64,000 nucleotides of DNA, from positions 1-64,000 of the forward strand of contig FTLJ01000349.1 in assembly GCA_900155495.1 (NCBI GenBank), in the 5' to 3' direction. The notes under the pieces are model-generated. The model did not search any database, had not been told where the DNA came from, and saw nothing but the letters and a program-made list of their open reading frames with translations. Of this stretch, positions 1 through 10,822 are shown piece by piece (the first letter of the stretch is position 1; every line of letters starts with the position of its first letter). This DNA is from Porogramme epimiltina (taxonomy: Eukaryota > Basidiomycota > Agaricomycetes > Polyporales > Polyporaceae). The position numbers and the translations under genes were made by a program.

Positions 1-1910
1 GCGTAAGGCCTGTGTTTTATCATAAAAGTGGTGTCCACTAGTGAAGTGGACCCGTGGTGGGGAGAGTGGGCTAGGGAAAGGGCAAGTGCGAAGGATGGAG
101 ACAAAACATTTAATTGTGTTCCCTAAGATTCCTCAGTTGGGACCAGGAGCTTTGGGGGGAGGGGGGTGCTGTGTATCGATGATGGTCAGAGTATATACTA
201 GTCAGCCTCAAGTTGAATGCCACATTCTCGTAGTACATGTATTACGTATGCATGATGACGTCACGAGGGCCCTCGGTGGCTCGAGTCATGCGCGTACTTA
301 GGCTGAGGGTAGGCTCATACTTACCTCGATGCCAGCACCGACAAATCCTCGAATCCTCGTTCACACAACGTTTCGATCTAAAGAGATCTCTCACTCCACC
401 AACATTCCCTTATAAATGCCAAGGATACTACCTCAGCGAGCAGAAATGAACCCGCTATTCGTTCGGGACCGACCTCACACCCGCCACCTCGACACCTGCC
501 ACCACCACTGGGGACGATAAAGATACAGCGAAGCTCGCGCACCAGATAGACAGCCTGTCAGATGTCTAGCAACCTCCGGGTACAACGGACGTTCTTTCGT
601 TCCTCCAAGTGCTGCCCATGTTCTATCCCCATTCAGCCTGCGCTCGGCCCTCCGCTGAACTGATGGTCCTAACGGGGTGAACAGGACGCTGAGCAAGTGA
701 CGGGTTAGATAGCGGAGAAGCTGGATGGGCGTTGGGCACTGGGAGTACCAGCAGGCGGACGGAAACTGCGGTTGAAGCGAGGGAGGCGTATGGTACGTAA
801 CGTATCTCGTATGAATGGCGTCGTCACGATGGGTGGGGCTGGGTGTACGATGGCCACTGTTATTCATGAGCATATCCTCGCTCTGCATATGCTCCACCGC
901 ACTGTCTGCTGTACGCAGTTCACAACCCGACACGGTCAGTTGAAGAGGCGTTCCAAGTAGCGTGAGCTGCCGAGAGTGAGGAACACGGCTCATATTCGAG
1001 GACCCGCGGCATCCACACAGTTGCCGTTACTGTGAATGGAGCAAGTTTTTCTCCCACTTCGGACATTGGGCCTCGTCAGGCTTGATGCCCAAGGGGCAGA
1101 CTGTATAAGGTTGTACAGATTGACTCAGCGTAGGGCCCGCAGCTTGGGCTGATGCACCCATATCCATATATCTTCCCGGAGACTCAGGAGTACAGTGACA
1201 CGGACAACTAGTATGTCCTATGATCCTCTGTTCACATCCGGTAGGTGGGTAGTGCGCATTAGGGAAACAATGCTAATCAGAATGAATAATCTACAGGTAT
1301 AGTTGGGCATCCAGAACTCCAGACACGTCCGCTGTATAACCTCTACCCGCTGGTGCTTCAATGGTTCGTCATTTCGTCGATTTCACGCTCCCGCTCCGCT
1401 CGAAGGTAGTAGTCTCTGACATACCCGTGTAGATTTACAACTATTCTCAGACGACAAGCTTCGACAGCCCGGGCGCGACCAACTGCGCCTCGGTCGGATC
1501 TCATGGCATGTATCGAGTCATGGTGCTCATCGCAGGCGCGTAGAATACCTTACCTTCGTCAGCAAGCTGCGCCGCGGCGTATAACGAGAAGGTGACGTTC
1601 TATTTCACAACCCATATGGCGTTTCTCTCTGTCGCACCTCATGAACGCCCGTAATTCGACAGCTGCACTGACCGAGAGCGCGGATTGAGGGGTCTCACAA
1701 GAATGGCGTATAAAGTCCTGTGTCAACGTCCTCAAACTGGGCAGTCTTGACACACCGCTGTACGTTTCGCTCCAATCCGCTGCATGGAGAGGCGCTGATA
1801 TTCCCCCCTTCCCACTCACCTTCGGCCCTGAATATCTTCTCCCATTTCTAAGACTTACCAACCGACTCATCGCCCTTCACAGCCTTAACCCATATCCCTT
1901 AGCAGCAGTG
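1..1910. other. Left flank, no gene supported
   Basis: No frame shows a recognisable protein; the longest ORF here (172 codons on the minus strand, 475-993) is low in complexity and has no family motif. At 411-418 there is a TATA-like TATAAATG followed about 30 bases later by an ATG at 446. The reading frame from that ATG ends after about two dozen codons, so at best this is a promoter with a lost or very short first exon. The last few hundred bases should hold the tannase promoter, but I see no clear TATA box there. Confidence 0.5.
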
Positions 1911-4294
1911 ATGCTCCCTCTCACGACCATCAAACGCACTCTCGTCCTTGGGGCCGCTTCTATACTCTCGTTATCCTCCCCTTCATCCTCAGGGGCCGGT
2001 GCAAGGTCCGGTTCCGAGGCAGCTTGCGCGGCATACTCGCTCAGTGGGTCTGCGCTAGCCCACGTGCAGCTCAACGCGACAACATACTACCCCGCAAACG
2101 CAAGCATCTCGCTCACCTCTCCGCTCGATTCGCTCGCCACAAGCAATCTCCCGGCGTTCTGCAGGCTCGAGCTGGAGATCACGACGAACGCAACTGCGGG
2201 ATCGGTCGCAAAGGCGGAGGTGTGGCTACCGGACGAGTGGAACAGTCGGGCGCTGACGTTGGGGAATGGGGGGTATACGGGCGGAGGTAGGTGCCCTTGT
2301 ACATTGCGCGTAAAGACAGCTCTGAGAGAGCTGGTGCAGTGAATTATGCGGATTTGGGGTTCGCCGCGGTGAAACAAGGATGTGAGTGAATTTTCAGTTC
2401 CCACAAATTTTCAGTTCCCACAACCAACTCTCCATCAGATACTCAACTCGCAACGGTGGTTTGCTTCTTTGTCCAGTCGCAGGTATGTCCACGAACGCCG
2501 GACACGACAGTGGTGCAGCGGACGGCAGATGGGGTGGCCCTCATAATGACGTACGTGCTAAGTAGTGTCCTGCATGATGGTAGACCGGATGCGCTTATGG
2601 CATGTGTTGGCTGTGCAGAATGCTATCAAAGACTTTGGATATCGCGCCCTCCACCTGACCGTCCTCGTCGGGAAAGCCATTGTCGCACAGTACTATCAGG
2701 TTCCTGCGAAAAAGTCTTACTACATGGGGTGCTCGAATGGTATGTCGCGAACATTGCATTCGTTGCTATTAGTGCATCTAATTCGACCATTTCCTAGGCG
2801 GAAATCAGGGGTGCGGATCCATCTCATGCTGAGAGGCGCATTCCCTACTCACATCTTGTCTACGGTTAGCCTCAAAGAAGTGCAAGAATACCCGGAAGAC
2901 TTTGATGGCGTGGTCGTTGGGTCCCCAGCGAACCGGTTCATCCACCTCAGCGGCTGGTTGCTGCACTTGAACCAGGTCTCATTGGTGGGGTCGCCCCGGT
3001 ACATCAGCGCAAGCCAGTGGTCGGACGTCGTTGCACCTGAAGTCATGAAACAGTGCGATGCGCTTGACGGAGTAAGGGTATATTCCTCCCCCAAATGTTT
3101 CCCGCAGCTTATGACCCTCTAGCTCGAAGACAGTATTATCAATGACCCGCGCCTCTGCAAGTGCGTGCCCCATTAAGGACACTCGACTCACTGAGCTGAT
3201 CCATCAATCCCTAGCTTCAACGCCGACAGGCTCCAGTGTGTAGAAGGACAGAGCACCTCCTGTCTTAGTGCGTATCAAGTCTCTGCCCTGAAGCAGATAT
3301 TCTCCGACTACTATGAGGGCGACAAATACGTCTTCGGTCGCGTCCTACCTTCTGGCGGCGAGGCGGCGCTGGCCCAAGGCGTGCTTTCCGACGGAGGGAT
3401 CCAGCTTGGGGTGGAATACTACCGATACTTTGTCCTGAAGTAAGCACTCTTTCGCAACTATGAGCATGAACACTAAGGGCAGCTTCTATAGCGATACAAA
3501 CTTCCAGCTTGCTGACTATGATGCACACAATCTTTCCATCGCCGAGGAGATCAACCCCGGCAGATTCGATGTGCGTTCCTCGTCGGTTACTACAATGTAA
3601 ACCCGCTGATTCTTTGGGTTTATGTAGGCATTCCAGGCAGACTTAAGGCCGTTCGCCGAAACACCGCACTACGGAAAGATTATACATTATGTCGGATGGG
3701 CGGACCAACTCCTCACTGCATCTGCATCGGTGTACTACTACGAGACAGTTAGAAACTTCACGGAAAATCATACAACGTTGAAGATGGAAGACTTTTATCG
3801 GCTGTTCCCCGTCCCTGGGCTACTTCACTGGTGAGCGCTCCTATGCTCTTGCACCCTCACTTAGATTAACATTTCACCCGTTCAGCGTTGTGCGTTGCCG
3901 CCCCGTAAACTCTGCCTAATGGACATTGATTAACAAACTATAGGGTGACACGCAAGGCGGTAAGGGCGCCACGGCCTTTGGGGCGACTCTAGACACCAGG
4001 CCGCCACTCGCCTATGACGCGGAGCACAACATACTGTCGGCAATCGTCCGCTGGGTAGAGGATGACGTCGCACCAGAATCGTTTATCGCCGCAGCATGGA
4101 ACAACGGAATCGCCTCGGACGGTCTCAACTATACTCGTCCGATTTGCAAGGTAGGGATTTCGAATCTGGAGGTCTTTGGATTGCCAGCTAATAGGATGTG
4201 TTCTGTATCGCTCTAGTTTCCGCTGACGCTTCGCTACAAGGGAAGTGGGGATACGAACGTCGCAGAGAGCTTCGAGTGTGTTGAAATTGTGTGA
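1911..4294 (+). CDS. Secreted tannase / feruloyl esterase family protein
   Basis: A member of the fungal tannase/feruloyl esterase family, which hydrolyses ester bonds of plant phenolics outside the cell. It starts at ATG 1911 (the preceding GTG is not used) with a signal-peptide-like N-terminus (MLPLTTIKRTLVLGAAS). About a dozen exons splice cleanly: exon 1 ends 2286, exon 2 is 2340-2381, exon 3 begins 2477. The nucleophile motif reads GCSNGGNQG and is itself split by introns. The acidic residue lies in HYVGWADQLLT. The histidine follows FPVPGLLH and precedes a Cys, matching the Cys-Ser/Asp/His-Cys arrangement known for this family. Other family blocks are STNAGHDSGAADG, FGYRALH and EDFDGVVVGSPANR. 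The last codons (FECVEIV, stop 4292-4294) recur as a relic near 10664. No frameshift or stop was found, so I treat it as intact. Substrate cannot be told apart between tannins and feruloyl esters. Confidence 0.85.
2389..2422 (+). repeat. 17-bp tandem duplication inside a tannase intron
   Basis: The unit AATTTTCAGTTCCCACA occurs twice back to back within tannase intron 2 (2382-2476). Each copy carries a TTTTCAG that resembles a splice acceptor. The frame-preserving acceptor is the later GTCCAG ending at 2476, so the duplicated sites look like decoys. Confidence 0.8.
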
Positions 4295-4411
4295 GGCTGT
4301 GTCGGATGAGCGGGCTGTTGTGGATGTAATTTTGAGAGAATAATCGTGAGCAGGAGGCGGCCCATAACATACATAGGTGTCGGAATAGCTACGTAGAGTT
4401 ACACAAAAATG

Positions 4412-6131
4412 TCACCATAAGGAAGCAAACCACTGCAGCCAGCGAGGTGTCTGGGTCTTCACAAACGCAAACATATCCACAGTGAATATCTCAGGCTCCT
4501 GTCGCAAGCTTCGCTTACCCAAGTCGCCCTCCCAAACACCGAGGCGGAAGACATCACAGCCGTCGGATGCAACGACTGCAACGGACTTTAGCTTGTGGCA
4601 GGCGACTAGGCTGCCTTCGACACCTCTGACCATGGAAGAAACGTCTTCGCGCTTTGTCTGGGGCACGGTCCCGTAAGTAACAGTTCTTCGCACCAGGAGG
4701 AGAGTGAGCACAAACCTCCTTCGGAACGTCGATATAGAGCGAGTGTAAGTTCGGAAATGCCTCGCAGAGATCCTGGAACTTGAGCGGCACGTTCATAACA
4801 CTCGTAATCGAGCAGGCAGGTATGGAAGGCGAACGGTAGACGTCGAGGCAAACACCCATGACGAGGGTATGGACAAACGGGAAGACTTTCGGCAACGCAC
4901 AGCGACGCGAGTGGGCGCTAGACCGACTCTGGTTACCGAACGGTCCCCCGTGGAAATGAAGGCAGTGACCAATCTTCACCGATGAGAGCATCCTGCACTC
5001 CTCGAGGCGTTGAATCAAGGTGAAGAATAGTGTCGGGTTAATGTGTAATCCGTCCAGTCTGAAGGGTGTGGTGTAAACGCTCTCTAAATCACTCCTGTGG
5101 ACATCCCCAATGTCTGTCGGGACGTTCAATTCTAACAGCGTGGGTGCGTGGCGGGATAGGAACTTCACGAATGAGCTCATGTGATCATTGGAAAGGGGGC
5201 CTGCGTGGAGAGTGAAAGTTTGAAGGGAGGAAAAGCGGCTTCGAAGAAAGAATGAGTCTATCCCATACGGGAATTTGTAACAGGTGATTGAAAGACGGGT
5301 GAGGTTTGGAAAATTTTCAGAGAGTGTCGAAGGAATTGTCGTGAGTTTCTTAGGGCTCTCCTCGAAGCCTCGTCCGAGTACGCAGCTGATTTTGACGCCG
5401 AGGTGCCGGTAGGACGGATAGATACACTGTAGGATGAACAAGTCAGAATAATCGACGAAAGAATGGACAACGAGTAAGCGCACAGTTCGGTTCCAAGTAG
5501 TGACATCCCAGTCGTACGGCGAGGTAATCTTTATAATGATGCTTTCCATCGTTTTAGGAAGCGTTTGGAGAATATCTTGGACGGGTTTCCTCCTGGAGAT
5601 TGCGCCATGGAGTTCTCCAACGTCGACAGATCGAAGCAAAGGCAGCGAAGAAAGTAGTGTTATGAAGGGGCTGACCCTGCCCAGTGACGAGAGATAATCC
5701 AAGGCCCAAGTGCCCGAAATCTTGATGTCCCGGACCCAAGAGAGGGAAGGATCTCTCGGAACAACTTTAGCAGAGTAAAACCGGAGTAAGGTGACGTCTG
5801 CGAGGGTAATTTGGCTGTTCAGAATAGGTAGGGAAACCTGATAGTTACATTTACACGTGAGTGCAAATGGGAGGACCGATCTAGGTAGGACGTGGAGGAG
5901 GATTTTTTGCACAACCTCTGGCGGAACGCTCGAGAAGGCCCCGAGACGCTTAGGGGCCCCGCCTCGGTCTCCTGAGTCAGAAGATAGATCAAACTAAGCG
6001 CACATTCCGCGTCAGAATAGGTGGATGGGAAACAAGGCAAGGGACTTGGAACACACCCCTTTGTAGTTTAAGGCTCTGAGTAAAGAACGGACCACCCGGC
6101 CTGGGCTTGGGGTCAGGTTGTGGGACGCCAT
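4412..6131 (-). CDS. F-box / leucine-rich-repeat protein, copy 1
   Basis: Basidiomycete-type F-box protein, a likely substrate adaptor of an SCF ubiquitin ligase. Three exons: a short first exon from ATG 6131 (MASHNLTPS...), a long central exon, and a last exon that begins TKREDVSS and ends WLQWFASLW before the stop at 4412. The F-box starts about residue 45 with SSVPPEVVQKILLHVLPRS and continues PFALTCK. Degenerate LRR-like segments follow (FPNLTRLSI, FPFVHTLVM, FPNLHSLYIDVP). The central ORF is open throughout and the splice sites match those of copy 2 (10823-12511), with most residues identical. This argues that both copies have been under selection. The substrate is unknown. The start codon differs between copies: the base triplet equal to this ATG is ATA in copy 2. 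Confidence 0.8.
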
Positions 6132-6440
6132 GGGCTTGATACGATAGGGAGGCTTGAGTCAGGACCCAACGGAGTTCAACAGGTCACCGGCGGTGGAAAA
6201 AATGGCCCTGGTAAGGAGATATGAAAGGCGAAACGTGGTCTGGTATTCTTGGGGCGCGTTTCTGAGGCTTCTTGGTTGAGGCTGACTGCTGGGTAAAGGA
6301 GGCCGGGACGGCTCTACGTTGGGGTCGAGTATCAAGGGCTGCGAGCGCCGCGTCCACAGTGATGTGGTCGCGGTCGCCTGCATGAACGTGTTACACATGT
6401 CAATGTCTCATAGAGTTTACATTACTAGCCTGAATAACGT

Positions 6441-8151
6441 ACTTCCCAACAACTCCCGGACCCTCGGGCTTTGCGGTTTTGCACGTCCCACCCTCTTCAA
6501 TGCGGCGTTTCCACTCTGTCACTGCTCCTCGCCCTTCATTGTCTCCACCTGTATCGCGGTCTCGACCACCGCCGCGTGCATCAGCGGCCGAGGTATTCTC
6601 AACGTGCACGCAGTGTAGTACGTCAGCCTGTGCACAACGTGGTTACCACTGTTGGTTTTCCTTCTGGGTGGACTATAATGCGTGCTCCGACGAGCACTGC
6701 GAGGGGTGACAGCACACGGAGGTATTTGCGTTCGTATGTTCCCTGGGATCGTTAGTTGCGGCCACGGGATCGTGGACTGTCATTGTTGCCGTGCTAAGGA
6801 GGGTAGCCATGTCCCGGAGAACAGCTGCGAGCACACCATGTGCTGTGTATGCCGCGTTAGACATGTCTCCGCCGTTCATACGGGGTGTCAGGGCTTACCG
6901 GCGGGCAGCGCGACCACAAGTCGGTAGAAATCGTGGAAATCGTCGTGAGAACCGTAGTCGACCTTCGCTCCGCGAGGAACGGGGCAACATCCTACCCGTT
7001 TGGCTTCAGCACGGTCTGGTTCGTCGGAAGAGAGCGAGGAGAGGCGAGGCGGCAAGATGGTGCGACACTATTGCCCACGCAGATAAGCTACACACATTCG
7101 CTTTATGCTTACAGCTGTTATCAGAGCGATAGGCCCCTACAAAATAAATTACACATGGCGGACTCCAGTCGGACTCGACGCGAATCACGTATTTTCATGG
7201 CGCGAAGGCTCGGGAGTGCGAGCCGCGGCGTCAATCGCCTCTCCCTCCCCTGCGCGACGCGAATTTCCGTGACCCGCTAGAGCTCCGTCTAGACTGCTGT
7301 GTGAAGATTATTTTGTGAAGGGCCTATCGATTTGATAACAGCTGTAAAGGGAGGAGCGGCGACGTACCATACCACGCATATGTTGTACAGTAGCAGTGGC
7401 CTGGTGGCCGCTACGTCTGACAACCATCTCGCTAACGGCTCGGGGATGTCAATGATTCCAGGACGCTCCAATCATGATGCATCACCGAAGGGGTCTTGAG
7501 TGTGGCGCAAAGGAGCCAAGGGTCGCGTCGGGAGAAGCGACGGGCGGCCATAGCTCGACTTGCACATGATCTAGCTCTTCGCTGACCAGGAGCAGACCGA
7601 GCAGTTGCGCCAGCTCGCTACTAGGGTCGCTCAACGCGCGCGAGAACTTGTCGCGTTCGGCGGGTGTGAGGAGTGTCCGTAGCTTGACATGTGATACAAC
7701 CTCTGAATATGAGAGGGAGAAGACAAGAGTCATGTCTGCGGTGAGCGCGAGGGAGAGGAACGATGATGTGCTACGTACCCGGGATGTCAGCGCCTCCCAA
7801 CCGCTTCGCGAGGTCGTCCACATCGTCGGCATCTGCATCCGCGTCTTCTCCCCGTGATAGGCTGTCTCCGAGCCCATTATCTTCAAAACACTTCGGCAGA
7901 TCGAGTATCCGCCGCCGTTCATCCGCGGGAGCGGACTGTACCTCGCGCGCGAGCTCCGAGCAGTCTATTTCAGTAAGGCGCAGACAGACTAGCGAGGAGT
8001 AGGGGACCTTGCAACGCGGGTGTGAGCAGATGTGTTCGTTTTAGGAGCAGAGAGGAATGCAGGCTCACATCGCGCAAGGGATAGTCGCGACGGGATCGGT
8101 TTGGTGCGAGGTCGAAACCATAAAGGGTTCATCTCCTCGTATGACAGCCAT
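6441..8151 (-). pseudogene. Decayed ZNHIT2-like HIT zinc-finger gene (copy 1)
   Basis: Counterpart of the intact gene at 12854-14404. Exon 1 is still open (MAVIRGDEPF... ATIPCA), but a deletion of roughly 33 bases removed the next splice acceptor and the first half of the zinc finger. Another deletion removed the codons for the residues after CSE. The remaining finger has a Cys changed to Ser (PYSSLVC). Further on, the exon equal to RTLRRRGVRPE has a frame change and TGA (near 7482). Later exons carry more small indels (near 6700 and 7000), and a 233-bp MITE-like element sits in or beside the third intron. These lesions are multiple and independent, so the gene is very likely non-functional as a ZNHIT2 protein. 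Pieces with open frames (for example LLTPAERDKFSRAL) are leftovers. Confidence 0.85.
7112..7344. mobile_element. MITE-like element (TA target site, about 36-bp terminal inverted repeats)
   Basis: The left end reads CAGCTGTTATCAGAGCGATA. The reverse complement of the right end reads CAGCTGTTATCAAATCGATA, and similarity continues through GGCCC and ACAAAATAA for about 36 bases with a few mismatches. The element is flanked by TA at 7110-7111 and 7345-7346, the target duplication typical of Tc1/mariner-type elements. It is 233 bp, has no transposase ORF, and is absent from the corresponding place in the duplicate (about 13540-13570). I see no second copy in the window. Confidence 0.85.
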
Positions 8152-8401
8152 TGCGCAGTCGTGTTTGGTTGGAAGCAGGGGGTTGTGATTGAAGATGTGA
8201 TGGCTGGAGAGCTGAGGGGAACCAAGAAGATGCTTATTGAGTTCACAGTCTGCCTAGTTTGTCATTAGAAGGTCTAATTGATTGGACTACATTCTGTTCA
8301 CTATTCAGGATACAAGCTGGCGCTTACGCGCCTCGTCCATGATTCGCAACGGCGTGGTTTGGCGCGCGAGCACCCGGGCCTGCTCACTCACGCCGCCCAA
8401 C

Positions 8402-8505
8402 ATGGGCTTCAAAAGAGGTTCGCAAACGTCTTAGTATGTACACTATATATCTGCCCCTAGTCAACCGGAATTTCTGATCCGTGCACTCTAGAGTCTAACC
8501 CCTTG
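8402..8505 (+). pseudogene. 5' fragment of PAF1 (duplication copy 1)
   Basis: The sequence ATGGGCTTCAAAAGAGGTTCGC matches the first exon and donor of the intact PAF1 gene (ATG at 14638). About 60 bases later, AATTTCTGATCCGTGC matches the start of PAF1 exon 2. After that, similarity to PAF1 ends. Only the first few codons remain, so no PAF1 protein can be made. It marks the right edge of the duplicated segment. The upstream 230 bases are also similar to the ZNHIT2/PAF1 bidirectional promoter of copy 2. Confidence 0.85.
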
Positions 8506-8852
8506 CGTTGAACAACTACATCCTGCTTTAACATCCGCTAATTGGTGATCAGGACAGAGTTTGTCGTAGTACTAAAGGGGCTTGCATTGCATCAGGCGTG
8601 CAACTATATGGGATACTTTCACACCCGTTTGGAGACAACAAACAGTGATCCAATACTGACCCGGCTCGCTCAAGTAGTACCCGTCTTTCCCCAGTGATCC
8701 AGTCCGAGTCCCCTCCTCCCCTTCCACTGATGTCGCAAGCTACCCGGACCTTTACCAAAGCTACGAGACGTTCCTTTAGTTCGCCGATTCGTCAAGTTTG
8801 TTTAGTGTATCCGTCCAAACTTACCCTTCACCTAATGGTAGCAGTACTTCCC
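8506..8852. other. Spacer after duplication copy 1
   Basis: No gene is visible. This is the start of the about 2-kb stretch that separates the two duplicated segments and has no counterpart elsewhere in the window. Confidence 0.5.
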
Positions 8853-9492
8853 TCAGCCACAAGAGATCTCAGGGTTGATGTACCCAGTGATGCCCTCGTC
8901 GGTGTACCCCAGGTTCGTGATCGCGTTCTGCCGCTCGGCCACGTCCGTCGTGTAGAAGTGATCTAGGGCGCTGTTCGAGAACATTCGGTAGAGCGGCACG
9001 CTGCCGCACGTCGCACTTGGAAAGATGTACGCGGCGATGCCCTCGGCCGAGTACCCTAAGTTGTTCACCGCGTTGTCGAACTCCGCCTCGTTCGTGGTGT
9101 AGAAGTGGTCCGTGGCACCGGGGCTGTACGCGCGGTAGAGCGGCTCGACGCCGGACGCCGGAGCGGAAAGCACCTCTCCCGCGTCGCCCTCGCGCACGTA
9201 GCCAAGGTTGGCAACTGCATTGTCGATCTCGGCGTCGGACGTTGTGTAGAAGTGGTCCGTCGCACTGGGGCTATAGGCGCGATGTAGCAGCACAGTGGAG
9301 TAGCAGCACCCGTCCAGGTTGCTGGGGTAGGAGCTGTCATCGGCACGACGCTAGGTAGTACACGATGGCGAGTGAGTAAGCCGCGACCTGTGTGAGGTAG
9401 AACAGGAAAGGCTGATTTAATACCTCGGAAGGCAGCGCATAGGCCTGGAGGATGCCAGCAGATGTGAGGAAGATACAGAAAATGGACCTCAT
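8853..9492 (-). CDS. Small secreted protein with three DUF5648-type repeats
   Basis: Exon 1 from ATG 9492 encodes a signal peptide (MRSIFCIFLTSAGILQAYALPSE). After an intron ending CCTAG, one long exon carries three repeats of about 45 residues. They centre on YRAYSPSATDHFYTT, YRAYSPGATDHFYTT and YRMFSNSALDHFYTT, each followed by a conserved A-x-x-x-NLGY segment. The pattern fits the DUF5648 repeat family, found in secreted fungal and bacterial proteins. The biochemical role is unknown. The mature protein is about 170-180 residues. A TATA-like CATAAAAGG lies roughly 100 bases upstream of the start on the minus strand. The gene sits between the two copies of the segmental duplication and is not itself duplicated. 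Confidence 0.75.
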
Positions 9493-10654
9493 GACGATTG
9501 GGGGAGAGGCTGGCAGGACAGGCCGGGAGATGAGCTATGAGACGGATTGTGGGATGAGCTGCAGACCCTGACCTCCAGTTGTGTTCCACGTCGTCCTTTT
9601 ATGCCATCTAGGGAGTTCGGTCCCATGAGGGTGCCACCCATAGCGGACAACCACTAGGTAGTGCGATTCCCCTTAATACCCACTGCCCACAGAGCCGGCC
9701 TGACGTACGTTTGTCAGAGAGCTTTCGGTCAGAAGTACAGCATGAGACTCATGAAACGTCGGTCCAGGGTTTCTAACCTGTCAGCGGGCAGTCACAGTGA
9801 CTATAGCGAGGAATGGACGTCCTCAACGGAGTTGACAAAGCACACGAACTAGGATATTCGTATCAGTGGCACTCTCTATGTAAAGTATACGTAAGGTCCG
9901 CCTGCGGGGGGTCGGCGAAGAATAGTTTATGATAGGTTCACTAAAATACTTGCCAGCAAAGACCTCGAACAGCTCCGTGATCATAGCGACAGACATCGAT
10001 GGGCCGCCATCAGAAGCGGCAGCTACTTACGTTGTCAACCATAGGGAAGTTGAGATATAAAGAGGTGGGTTCTAGAATCAGTAAACGTGTGCCGCATCAT
10101 TAGGTGAATCGGTTGTGAATGTTGAACGTTGAACGTTGAACGTTAAACGCGGCACGTAGAGCACCAGAGTGACATCATGCTCATGGTACTACGCGCCCAG
10201 CCCGTCCGCGGTCCTCGGCCACAATCTTAGAGGTCCGAGGACTGGGACCAGGACTACACAAGAATGGGACCGTAAGAGGATCGCGGTCCTAGTTCGGTCC
10301 TTTGCATGAAGCATGAGGAGCGCATTCAAACTGGGCCACGGTTAGCTTTGTGCGTGCATACATGCATGTTCGGATCAATACAATGCGCACCATCATAGCT
10401 TTGACGCATTCCGAAGAGTTGTGGTTGTTAGACACGCGTCTAGCCCAGGCTGGGAGTTTCATGGATTAAGACGAGATACGATGACTGAATCATGGTAGGC
10501 GTCAATCTAAAGGTTGACACTGCAGGCGGCTCAGAAACTTTTATAGATGCTGTAGAGCATGGCACCAGTACTACTTAACGCAATATTTGGCCTAACATCG
10601 ACGCCCGTGAATAGCATAATGACATGTTGCCCGGGGTAGTCGGAGCGAAGCCTG
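9493..10654. other. Spacer between the duplication copies
   Basis: No coding region is supported. It contains the promoter of the DUF5648 gene and the heptamer repeat at 10121-10148. Otherwise I see nothing in it. Confidence 0.5.
10121..10148 (+). repeat. Heptamer tandem repeat (GTTGAAC)n
   Basis: Three perfect GTTGAAC units are followed by one variant GTTAAAC. It is a short minisatellite in non-coding spacer. Confidence 0.9.
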
Positions 10655-10659
10655 TCGAA

Positions 10660-10700
10660 TGAATTTGAGTGTGTTGAGATTGTGCGAGACGAGTCGGTGT
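10660..10700 (+). pseudogene. Relic of the tannase 3' end
   Basis: TTTGAGTGTGTTGAGATTGTG at 10664 matches the last codons of the intact tannase (FECVEIV at 4271-4291). The tannase stop codon TGA is CGA here. Similarity upstream is weak. The match is short but lies exactly where the duplicated order predicts it. Confidence 0.7.
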
Positions 10701-10822
10701 CTATTCTATATGAGCTCTTGAAGCGACTGGCAATCGTAAGCGGAAGGTAACCAGTAGGTAACATAAAGAAGTGCAGACAGTAGCTACATAGATGGATCTC
10801 CCGTTATCCCATTTTAGGATGG

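Larger units (their letters stand above)
4255..8505. repeat. Segmental duplication, copy 1
   Basis: Holds, in order, the end of the tannase gene, an F-box/LRR gene, a decayed ZNHIT2-like gene and the first exon of a PAF1 gene. The same order and orientation return at about 10655-14760. Similarity is obvious in exons and still visible in introns and the ZNHIT2/PAF1 spacer. The edges are approximate because similarity fades rather than stopping sharply. Copy 1 differs by a MITE-like insertion and several deletions. Confidence 0.9.

Noticed and set aside
475..993. A 172-codon minus-strand ORF in the left flank
   Set aside because: No family motif, low-complexity composition and no supporting splice or promoter context.
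2382..2480. Tannase thought to be frameshifted between KQG and STNAGHD
   Set aside because: An intron from 2382 to 2476 gives KQG-FAGM-STNAGHD with no frame loss.
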